This document shows, one piece after another, positions 1 to 6,002 of a DNA stretch of 14,752 bases. This DNA comes from a bacterium (GTDB lineage Bacteria; Verrucomicrobiota; Kiritimatiellia; UBA8416). The notes beneath the pieces were generated by a model. That model made no database searches. It was not told the DNA's origin and saw nothing but the letters and a program-made list of their open reading frames with translations. Both the position numbers and the translations under genes were made by a program. The stretch covers positions 1 to 14,752 of the forward strand of contig JAIFLS010000149.1 in the NCBI GenBank assembly GCA_020048935.1. The letters are read 5' to 3'. How positions within the stretch are numbered: position 1 is the stretch's first letter; every line of letters begins with the position of its first letter.

Positions 1-525
1 CTCCGTGATATCCGGACCCAGATCGCGCGCATCGCCGGGCACCAGGACCGGATGATGCGCGAGCACTGTTCGGCGGACGATCTGCGCGTGATCCGCTGGG
101 AATCGGCCGGCATCCTGGCCTGCCACACGGCCGTGGTGGCTGCCGCCATCTGTTTCCGGGTATGGGAACCGCTGGTCTTCATCACCCTCGCCTGGCAGAT
201 CGGATCCCCGTTCGAGGGGCTCTGGCACTCGACCGAGCACATCGGCCGCATGTACAACACAAACGACCAGCGCTGCGCGACGCGATCCGTGCGGGTCAAC
301 CCCTTCATCCGGCTGCTCTACTGGGGGCTTGATGACCACGTCGATCATCACCATTACCCGATCGTGCCCTCGCGCAACCTGCCCGCCCTGCATCGTCTGC
401 TTCGCGACGACCTGCCGGAGCCAAAGGGCATGATCGGCTGCTGGCGCGAGATGTTCGCCATCGCCCGCGAGAAGGATGAGTACCCCGCCAACGAATTTAT
501 TCCCAGGCCCCCTGCGCCTGAGTGA
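1..525 (+). CDS. Membrane fatty acid desaturase, C-terminal part (5' end outside window)
   Basis: The reading frame is open from the first base, so this is the last ~174 residues of a longer protein. Two features mark it as a membrane-bound fatty acid desaturase (FA_desaturase family). One is an STEH-containing segment followed by an Asn/Thr/Arg-rich stretch. The other is a final histidine box, DDHVDHHHYP at about nt 331-360, followed by VPSRNLPALH, which matches the family's HxxHH box and downstream P-x-x-N-L-P-x-L-H pattern. A hydrophobic stretch (ILACHTAVVAAAICF, about nt 112-156) is the last visible membrane segment. Such enzymes are di-iron proteins of the inner membrane that insert double bonds into acyl chains or related lipids. 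The first two histidine boxes would lie upstream and cannot be checked. The substrate (acyl lipid, sterol, carotenoid or other) cannot be told from this part. Confidence 0.85.
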   Translation, partial: LRDIRTQIARIAGHQDRMMREHCSADDLRVIRWESAGILACHTAVVAAAICFRVWEPLVFITLAWQIGSPFEGLWHSTEHIGRMYNTNDQRCATRSVRVNPFIRLLYWGLDDHVDHHHYPIVPSRNLPALHRLLRDDLPEPKGMIGCWREMFAIAREKDEYPANEFIPRPPAPE

Positions 526-611
526 TTCGGAATCTGCAATAGCCATATTCTTTACTTGCATCAGGTGGCGACTGGATGCAGAATGCAGATTTCACATATT
601 GGAAAAACACC

Positions 612-1913
612 ATGACAACTGAAAAGCAGGTGCTTGATGCCCTTTCCCGGATTATCGACCCCGATTTCCAGCGCGATATCGTATCGCTGGGGTTTGTAAA
701 GCATATCAGGATACAAGGCGGCGACGTCGCCTTGACGATCGAGCTGACCACGCCCGCCTGCCCGATCAAGGACCAGTTCAAGGCCGAGGCCGAACGGGTG
801 GTCGCGGCATTGCCGGGCGTCAGCCGTGTCAAGGTCACGATGACCGCGCGCCAGCAGACCACGCGCAAGCTGGCCAAAGGCAGCGGACTGAGCAAGGTCG
901 TCAACATCCTGGCGGTGAGTTCCTGCAAGGGTGGCGTGGGCAAATCCACGGTCGCCGCCATGCTCGCGCGCAACCTTGCCCGGCGCGGCTTGCGCGCCGG
1001 TATCCTGGACGCGGACATCTTCGGACCCTCCGCCCCCACGCTCTTCAACATGCACGATACCGGCGTGGAAACCACGCCCGACCAGACCATCCTGCCGCGC
1101 CAGTACGAGAACCTGAAGGTCATGTCCTTCGGCTTCTTGACCGGCGACAAACCCTCGGTCATGCGCGGCCCGATGGTCTCGAATTTCATCCAGCAACTGC
1201 TCCACCAGGTCGAATGGGGCGAGTTGGACTGCCTGGTCATTGACTTCCCTCCTGGAACCGGTGACATCCAGTTGACGCTCTCGCAATCGGTGCAGATCGA
1301 CGGGGCCGTCATCGTGACCACCCCGCACGAGCTTTCACTGGCCGACGTGCGCAAAGGCATCATGATGTTCGATACGGTCAACGTCCCTGTGATCGGCGTC
1401 ATCGAGAACATGGCGTACTTCGAGTGCGACGGGTGCGGCAAGCGTCACGCCATATTCGGCCCGTCCGGCGGCAACACGCTGCGCGACCGCTTCGGGCTGG
1501 AGACACTGGCGACTCTTCCGATCAACACGATCATGAGCGGAGGCCTGGAAACGTTTGCCGCCACGGCGGAAGCGGCCGAGGCCACCGATGCCGTCATGCG
1601 CGCGCTCGGCAAGCAGTTGATTTCCAAGCCGGTCAAACCGGAAATCGAGACCACCGCCAGCCACATCATCCTGGAGTGGCCGGGCGAGGAGCCGATCCGC
1701 ATCCCGAACCGCGATTTGCGGATGGCCTGCAGTTGCGCACTGTGTGTAGACGAGATGAGCCGACGCCCGATCCTGGATCCGGCCTCGATACCAAACGACA
1801 TCCACGCCGAAGAGGTGCGGACCATCGGGAATTACGCGCTCGGGATCACTTGGTCGGACGGTCATTCCACCGGATTTTTCCCTTACCGGCGGCTGCGCGA
1901 GATGGGCCGCTGA
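612..1913 (+). CDS. mrp: Mrp/ApbC-type Fe-S carrier P-loop ATPase with C-terminal DUF971 domain
   Basis: This is a 433-residue cytoplasmic protein with three parts. Residues ~1-80 form a MIP18-type domain (IDPDFQRDIVSLGFV, then the TTPACP cysteine motif). Residues ~95-340 form the Mrp/NBP35 P-loop ATPase, with the deviant Walker A motif CKGGVGKST at 105-113, DFPPGTGD in the nucleotide-binding core, and the conserved CxxC pair Cys272/Cys275 (ECDGCG) that binds a bridging Fe-S cluster in the family. Residues ~351-430 resemble DUF971 (the N-terminal domain of gamma-butyrobetaine hydroxylase) and carry a cysteine cluster, C373-S-C375-A-L-C378. By family knowledge it delivers Fe-S clusters to apo-proteins. 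An in-frame ATG at 576 adds 12 residues and has an AGGTGG at reasonable spacing. ATG 612 is preferred because the protein then begins as the family does (MTTEKQVLDAL). The DUF971 fusion recurs in several bacterial phyla. Confidence 0.93.
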   Translation: MTTEKQVLDALSRIIDPDFQRDIVSLGFVKHIRIQGGDVALTIELTTPACPIKDQFKAEAERVVAALPGVSRVKVTMTARQQTTRKLAKGSGLSKVVNILAVSSCKGGVGKSTVAAMLARNLARRGLRAGILDADIFGPSAPTLFNMHDTGVETTPDQTILPRQYENLKVMSFGFLTGDKPSVMRGPMVSNFIQQLLHQVEWGELDCLVIDFPPGTGDIQLTLSQSVQIDGAVIVTTPHELSLADVRKGIMMFDTVNVPVIGVIENMAYFECDGCGKRHAIFGPSGGNTLRDRFGLETLATLPINTIMSGGLETFAATAEAAEATDAVMRALGKQLISKPVKPEIETTASHIILEWPGEEPIRIPNRDLRMACSCALCVDEMSRRPILDPASIPNDIHAEEVRTIGNYALGITWSDGHSTGFFPYRRLREMGR

Positions 1914-1931
1914 AGAACCATGGCGCTTCAG
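1910..1931. other. Inverted repeat covering both stop codons of convergent genes
   Basis: CTGAAG (1910-1915) and CTTCAG (1926-1931) form a 6-bp inverted repeat with a 10-nt loop. It contains the stop codon of mrp (1911-1913) and of the convergent small gene (1928-1930). It could be a weak bidirectional terminator or chance. There is no T-tract on either side, so it is not called a terminator. Confidence 0.3.
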
Positions 1932-2200
1932 AACCAGTAGAAAAGGAACACGAAAGCCACCAGCATACAGAGGACACCGGCCGCAGTCCAGGCGAGCTGC
2001 ATCGGGGATTTCTCCTCGATGCCATTGCGTACGCGCTTGCGGCTCCCGGCCAGTTCATAACTGAAAAGCAGGCAGAACAGCCCCCATCCCGCCAGGGACG
2101 CCAGAGAGAAGGCCGGAACATCCAGGAACCGGCACATCAGAAAGCAACCCGCCGTCCCCCCCGCAATCGCCAGTAGTTTTGTCAACTTCAACATATTCAT
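1928..2200 (-). CDS. Small integral membrane protein, function unknown
   Basis: This 90-residue protein has about three hydrophobic segments: residues ~7-23, ~32-49 and ~67-88, the last ending in FVFLFYWF. Between the second and third is a short charged loop (GSRKRVRNGIEEKS). The hydrophobicity pattern and the GGCGGGGTGG stretch just before ATG 2200 support it as a real gene. ATG 2194, two codons in, has even better spacing to that G-rich stretch, and an in-frame start at 2224 is also possible. It is convergent with mrp, with 14 nt between the genes, and divergent from phoB. No family was recognised. Its position between mrp and the pho locus gives no firm hint of function. The main doubt is that a GC-rich antisense frame could mimic such a gene, but the region has no competing gene on the other strand. 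Confidence 0.6.
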   Translation of the reverse strand: MNMLKLTKLLAIAGGTAGCFLMCRFLDVPAFSLASLAGWGLFCLLFSYELAGSRKRVRNGIEEKSPMQLAWTAAGVLCMLVAFVFLFYWF

Positions 2201-2457
2201 GCCACCCCGCCTTGTCGCTGTCATACTCGTAAACTAATAACAGGCCCGCCCCGATATATCCAAGCTTTTTATAAACATACCCCCATCCGCAGCCGACGGG
2301 CATTCCTTTATTGCCAGGAAACAGGAATTAGGTTTAACTGGGTCCAGGATGGAATCGAAACGACACCCACAGCTAACATGATGCTAACACCCGAGCGGTA
2401 GTAATAGTTTACAGCGTGTCGTGTGGTGGGCATTCATGCACCATTAAGGAGGTGTTT
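2201..2457. other. Intergenic region between small membrane gene and phoB
   Basis: This is a 257-nt divergent gap, AT-richer than the flanking genes. It holds the candidate Pho-type operator and -10 element (2372-2407) and the strong phoB ribosome binding site AAGGAGGTG (2446-2454). A TTTATAAA on the - strand near 2267-2274 may be part of a promoter for the small membrane gene, but no convincing -35 partner was seen. No RNA structure was recognised. Confidence 0.5.
2372..2407 (+). promoter_or_regulatory. Candidate PhoB box and promoter upstream of phoB
   Basis: There are two perfect 7-bp direct repeats, GCTAACA at 2372-2378 and 2383-2389, separated by TGAT, giving an 11-bp period. This is the spacing of PhoB and PhoP operators, and the unit resembles the TTAACA half-site of Gram-positive PhoP more than the E. 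coli CTGTCAT. A -10-like TAATAG lies at 2402-2407, 12 nt downstream of the second repeat, and no clear -35 is visible. This is the layout of a PhoB-activated promoter in which the operator replaces the -35. It suggests phoBR autoregulation. The last repeat ends 68 nt before the phoB ATG. Confidence 0.6.
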
Positions 2458-3165
2458 ATGGCTGGCGAACGGATTCTGGTGATCGAGGATGACGAGGATA
2501 TCCAGGAACTGATCCGGTTCAATCTGGAAAAAGAGGCCTATAAGGTCAGTTGCCGGGGAACCGCCGAGGATGGAATTAAATCACTGGCTGTCAAGATACC
2601 CGACCTTATCCTGCTCGACCTGATGCTGCCAGGCATGGACGGGCTCACAGCCTGCCGCCGGATACGGTCGGAGGAGAATACCCGCCAAGTGCCATTGATC
2701 ATGGTCAGCGCCAAAGGCAGCGAGGCGGATGTCGTGACCGGGCTCGAACTGGGGGCTGACGACTACATCACCAAGCCGTTCAGTCCGCGTGTGCTGCTTG
2801 CCAGGGTGCGGGCGACCCTGCGACGGGCGGGGGAGCCTGGTGACGATGGCGGCGAGATCATGCGGCGTGGCGATATCGAGATCGACAACCTGCATCACGA
2901 GGTTCGCCTTGCCGGCAAGCCGGTGGAACTGACGCTGACGGAGTTCCGCGTGCTCGAAGCACTCGCCCGCCGCCCGGGTGTCGTTTTCACACGCTACCAG
3001 ATCGTCGATGCCGTCAAGGGCGAGGACTATCCGGTTACCGACCGTTCCGTGGATGTCCAGATCGTCGGGTTGCGCAAGAAACTGAAGAAGTACGGGAAGC
3101 ACATCGAGACGGTGCGCGGCGTCGGCTACCGGTTCTCCGCCCTGCCAAAAGCAGGAGACGCATGA
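2458..3165 (+). CDS. phoB: Phosphate regulon response regulator PhoB (OmpR/PhoB family)
   Basis: This is a 235-residue, full-length OmpR/PhoB-family regulator. The receiver domain (about 1-120) has the acidic pocket E10-D11-D12, the phospho-acceptor Asp54 in LLDLMLPG, Ser84 at the switch position (IMVSAKG) and Lys106 in TKPF. The C-terminal winged-helix DNA-binding domain (about 135-230) has LTLTEFRVLEALARRPG, the SVDVQIVGLRKKL recognition-helix region and the VRGVGYRF wing. The start is ATG 2458, preceded at ideal distance by AAGGAGGTG. An upstream in-frame start at 2416 lacks such a site. The gene overlaps phoR by 4 nt (ATGA). Its assignment to phosphate control rests on the adjacent phoR-like kinase and on phoU downstream, since the family also includes other regulators. 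It is probably autoregulated through the repeat pair at 2372-2389. Confidence 0.92.
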   Translation: MAGERILVIEDDEDIQELIRFNLEKEAYKVSCRGTAEDGIKSLAVKIPDLILLDLMLPGMDGLTACRRIRSEENTRQVPLIMVSAKGSEADVVTGLELGADDYITKPFSPRVLLARVRATLRRAGEPGDDGGEIMRRGDIEIDNLHHEVRLAGKPVELTLTEFRVLEALARRPGVVFTRYQIVDAVKGEDYPVTDRSVDVQIVGLRKKLKKYGKHIETVRGVGYRFSALPKAGDA

Positions 3166-4937
3166 GAAGACGTCTACTGCGACAGATATACCCCACGTAC
3201 CTGCTGATCATTCTGGTCTCGCTGTTTATTGTATCCTGGTGCGCGCTGCGGTGCATGGAAGCCTTGCACCGTTCACAACTGGAACGTGACCTGCTCTCGC
3301 AGGCACGGCTGCTGGAACGAACCCTGCATACCGGCGAAAGCAGCCTGCTCTCCCCCGAACGGATCGCCCAGCTCTGCCGCGAGTTTAGCCAGCTCCTGCC
3401 AATCCGCATCACCGTGCTGCTGGAAAATGGCCGTGTGATCGGTGACTCGGATGCGAACCCCGCCTTGATGGAGAATCACCGCAACCGTCCTGAAGTGAGG
3501 GCGGCAGCAGAAGGCGCCCCGAAAGCCGTAGAGCGCTACAGCTCCACCATCCGCCAGCGGCTGCTTTACATGGCGGTACCGGTGAACGTCAACGGGCAGA
3601 CCGAGATGTTCGTGCGCGTCGCCATGCCCCTGGACGAGATCGACCAGGCGATGCGCTCCATCATCCACCGTGTTACTATTGCCGGCCTCATTGTCGCGCT
3701 TCTGGCGGGCTGCTTTGCTTTCTGGGTGGCCCGGCATGTGACTCAGCCCTTGAAGCAGATTCGCGAGGGTGCGCTACGTTTCGCCCATGGCGATCTCTCC
3801 TATAAGCTGCCAGTCACCGGATCGGAGGAAATGGCCGCGCTTTCAGCCGCCATGAACCAGATGGCCACCCAGATGGATGACCGGATCAAGCAGCTTTTAA
3901 CAGAACGCAACACACGAGTGGGCGTTTTCGAATCCATGACCGAGGGGCTGCTTGCCGTAGACAAATCCCGGATCGTGGTTGAGTTGAACCGTGCAGCGGG
4001 GACCTTGCTCGGCATTGATATCGAAAAGACCAAGGGACAGCCCCTGGAAACACGGGTGCGCAACACCGAGCTGCACCGCCTGCTGGCCACCGCCATTGAC
4101 AGCGACACCCCCGTCGAGGGTGAAATCCAACTGAACGGGGAAACCTCCCGTATATTGAACGTGAGGGGTTCCGCCCTGTGCAATCCCGACGGCGACCACA
4201 TCGGAGCCCTGGCGGTCATGCAGGATATCACACGGGTTCGGCAACTCGAACAGATGCGGCAGGATTTTGTCGCCAACGTGTCGCACGAGCTGAAGACCCC
4301 GATCACCTCCATCAAGGGGTTTGTCGAGACCCTGCAGGACGGGGCGGACGCCGACCCGAAGGCCCGGTCGCGCTTTCTCGGCATCATCGCCAAGCAGGCT
4401 GAACACCTCAACGCGATCGTGGCTGATCTGCTGATGCTTTCCTCCGTCGAGCACCAGACCCGGCAGCACCTAGTCTCGCTGGAACCGTTGCCGCTGCGGC
4501 CGGTACTGGAATCCGCGGTCGAGGTCTGCAACGTGCAGGCGACCGCGAAACAGATCCCTGTCACGATCACCTGTCCGGACAACCTGAAAGCACTGATCAG
4601 TCCGCACCTGCTGGAGCAGGCGGTGACGAACCTCGTGGATAACGCCCTCAAGTACAGCGACCCCGGAGCACTGGTCAACGTTACCGCCTCGACGGAGGGA
4701 CCGAATGTGATCATTGACGTCCAGGATACCGGGCGAGGGATCGAGCATCGACATCTTGATCGACTGTTCGAGCGTTTCTACCGCGTTGACAAAGGACGCA
4801 GCCGCCAGCTCGGCGGTACCGGGCTTGGCCTGTCGATTGTCAAGCACATCGCGCTGGCACACGGCGGACGCATCACCGTGGAAAGCACACTCGGGGAAGG
4901 CAGCACATTCCGCCTGCACCTGCAAAACGCCCTTTAA
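3162..4937 (+). CDS. phoR: Phosphate sensor histidine kinase PhoR
   Basis: This 591-residue membrane histidine kinase has TM1 at ~11-31 and an extracytoplasmic sensor region at ~32-170. That region contains ITVLLENGRVIGDSD and the RYSSTIRQRLLYMAVPV pattern typical of the PAS-like sensor of Gram-positive-type PhoR/WalK kinases; E. coli PhoR lacks it. TM2 is at ~171-193, HAMP at ~193-245 and a cytoplasmic PAS domain at ~250-360. In the kinase part, HisKA has phospho-acceptor His375 (NVSHELKTPITS), and the HATPase domain has the N-box Asn490, the G1 motif DTGRG from Asp522, the F-box ERFYRVD and the G2 motif GGTGLGLS from residue 551. All catalytic motifs are intact. It should phosphorylate PhoB when phosphate is scarce and dephosphorylate it when phosphate is plentiful. 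The start overlaps the phoB stop (ATGA), indicating translational coupling. The presence of phoU downstream supports a phosphate role. Confidence 0.9.
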   Translation: MRRRLLRQIYPTYLLIILVSLFIVSWCALRCMEALHRSQLERDLLSQARLLERTLHTGESSLLSPERIAQLCREFSQLLPIRITVLLENGRVIGDSDANPALMENHRNRPEVRAAAEGAPKAVERYSSTIRQRLLYMAVPVNVNGQTEMFVRVAMPLDEIDQAMRSIIHRVTIAGLIVALLAGCFAFWVARHVTQPLKQIREGALRFAHGDLSYKLPVTGSEEMAALSAAMNQMATQMDDRIKQLLTERNTRVGVFESMTEGLLAVDKSRIVVELNRAAGTLLGIDIEKTKGQPLETRVRNTELHRLLATAIDSDTPVEGEIQLNGETSRILNVRGSALCNPDGDHIGALAVMQDITRVRQLEQMRQDFVANVSHELKTPITSIKGFVETLQDGADADPKARSRFLGIIAKQAEHLNAIVADLLMLSSVEHQTRQHLVSLEPLPLRPVLESAVEVCNVQATAKQIPVTITCPDNLKALISPHLLEQAVTNLVDNALKYSDPGALVNVTASTEGPNVIIDVQDTGRGIEHRHLDRLFERFYRVDKGRSRQLGGTGLGLSIVKHIALAHGGRITVESTLGEGSTFRLHLQNAL

Positions 4938-4989
4938 CAGAACATCAACCCGGTTCTCGCGCAATCCTAACACAGAGATCCTTTAATAC
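4934..4989 (+). promoter_or_regulatory. Candidate multi-unit Pho box and promoter between phoR and phoU
   Basis: Four units follow an 11-bp period: TTAACA (4934-4939, overlapping the phoR stop), TCAACC (4945-4950), CTCGCG (4956-4961) and CTAACA (4967-4972). A -10-like TAATAC sits at 4984-4989, 11 nt past the last unit, much like TAATAG 12 nt past the phoB repeats. The last unit ends 67 nt before the small-ORF ATG at 5040, nearly the same distance as at phoB. Individual units other than the first and last are weak matches, so the inference rests on the shared period and layout. It would give phoU and the small ORF their own phosphate-responsive promoter. Confidence 0.5.
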
Positions 4990-5039
4990 AGCCGCTTTCA
5001 ACCACGAAGCCAGAACCCTTCGCCCATAAGGAGGAAGCC

Positions 5040-5174
5040 ATGCTGGCAAACAGGCAAAAAGGAATATCACCGGCCGATTCAAAACAAGTCACAAGAGGAA
5101 TGGACCGCCGCGGCGGAACGGCCAGAACGGGTTCGGGATTTCAGCTGGCTTTGGCCCAAGACTTATGCCTATAG
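5040..5174 (+). CDS. Small ORF (44 aa) between phoR and phoU, unknown
   Basis: A 44-codon ORF begins at ATG 5040 directly after a near-perfect ribosome binding site (AAGGAGGA, 5028-5035) and ends with TAG at 5172-5174. The product is basic in its first half (MLANRQKG, then MDRRGGTARTG), with no signal peptide or membrane segment and no recognised family. It occupies the place where pst transporter genes often sit between phoR and phoU in other bacteria. It may be a small protein, a leader peptide affecting phoU, or the remnant of a deleted gene whose start site survived. The strong ribosome binding site and the phoB-like distance to the putative operator favour real translation. The lack of homology evidence keeps confidence low. 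Confidence 0.4.
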   Translation: MLANRQKGISPADSKQVTRGMDRRGGTARTGSGFQLALAQDLCL

Positions 5175-5221
5175 TGCAGGGTCGAATTACAAATCGAGGA
5201 CGGACGACATAAAGGAGCAAC

Positions 5222-5911
5222 ATGAGCGTTTTCTTTTTCAAGGAGATGGGACGGGTCAAGATCAATATCCTGGCACTCGGTACCATGGTTGAAGAAAACC
5301 TGCACAAGGCGGTGCAAGCGGTAATCAACCGGGATGGTGAGCTGGCAAATGAAGTGATCGGCAAGGACTCGGATGTAGACACCATGGAAGTGGACATCGA
5401 GGAGGAACTGCTCAAGATCATGGCCTTGCACCAGCCGGTAGCCGTCGACCTGCGGTTCCTGGTGGCCACGCTCAAGATCAATAACGACCTTGAACGTATC
5501 GGCGACCTGGCGGTCAACATCGCCGAACGGGCCGTGGTGTTGAACCGCAAGCTGCACGCCACCATGCCTGTCGATCTGGCTCCGATTTCGCAGGCCGTGG
5601 AGAAGATGCTGCGCGACAGCATTGACGCCCTTGTGAACCTGGATACCAGCCTAGCCTCCGACGTATGCAGGCGCGACGATGCGATCGATAAGATGAAACA
5701 CGACAACGACGACATCATCAAGAAACGCATGGTCGCGGAATCGGACAAGGACGCCATCGACGTACTGGTCGCGTTGCTGCGCGTAACCCGTGATCTCGAG
5801 CGCGTCGCCGATCACGCCACCAACATCGCCGAGGACCTGATCTACCTAACCGAAGGCCGTATCATCCGCCACCACGCGGAGGAATATCTCCAGAACACGA
5901 CTACCGCGTGA
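5222..5911 (+). CDS. phoU: Phosphate-specific transport system accessory protein PhoU
   Basis: This 229-residue cytoplasmic all-helical protein is of typical PhoU length. It shows the family's two tandem three-helix repeats, each with an E/DxxxD metal-binding motif. The first is NNDLERIGDLAVNIAERA (Glu91, Asp95) and the second TRDLERVADHATNIAEDL (Glu193, Asp197). The N-terminus (MSVFFFKEMGRVK) resembles the family's start. ATG 5222 follows AAAGGAG at good spacing. PhoU connects the Pst phosphate transporter to PhoR and represses the Pho response when phosphate is sufficient. It is downstream of phoBR and is probably transcribed both from that operon and from the candidate promoter at 4934-4989. 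The Pst partners are not in this window. Confidence 0.94.
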   Translation: MSVFFFKEMGRVKINILALGTMVEENLHKAVQAVINRDGELANEVIGKDSDVDTMEVDIEEELLKIMALHQPVAVDLRFLVATLKINNDLERIGDLAVNIAERAVVLNRKLHATMPVDLAPISQAVEKMLRDSIDALVNLDTSLASDVCRRDDAIDKMKHDNDDIIKKRMVAESDKDAIDVLVALLRVTRDLERVADHATNIAEDLIYLTEGRIIRHHAEEYLQNTTTA

Positions 5912-6002
5912 CGCGATACTGCACTGTGCCTGAACAGACTTGGCATGATCGGCAACGCAACCCCATATCCACGGGGCTAAGCGCCATGCGCAATGCAAGC
6001 CC
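5912..6002. other. Gap between convergent phoU and GH67-like gene
   Basis: This is a 91-nt gap between converging genes. It contains only a short CCCC/GGGG pairing (about 5961-5977) and a GCGC-CAT-GCGC mini-palindrome, neither followed by a T-tract. No rho-independent terminator is supported. Confidence 0.4.

Noticed and set aside
576..611. 12-residue N-terminal extension of Mrp
   Set aside because: Its ribosome binding site is plausible, but the extension is unlike the family start, which matches ATG 612 well.
497..1441. Long - strand frame of 314 codons opposite mrp
   Set aside because: Shadow of mrp; rich in Ser, Thr and Arg with no recognisable domain.
2218..2225. CTGTCATA, identical to the first half of the E. 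coli Pho box
   Set aside because: No second half-site follows at the 11-bp spacing; the following bases match poorly.
2055..2303. 82-codon - strand frame beginning upstream of the small membrane gene
   Set aside because: Its first 35 residues look protein-like, but the rest is Gly-rich and overlaps the better membrane protein frame; it lacks a properly spaced ribosome binding site.
3800..4714. 304-codon - strand frame opposite phoR
   Set aside because: Antisense to a gene with fully conserved kinase motifs; Ser/Arg-rich shadow.
5955..5998. Possible terminator hairpins between phoU and the GH67-like gene
   Set aside because: Stems of only four base pairs and no T-tract on either strand.
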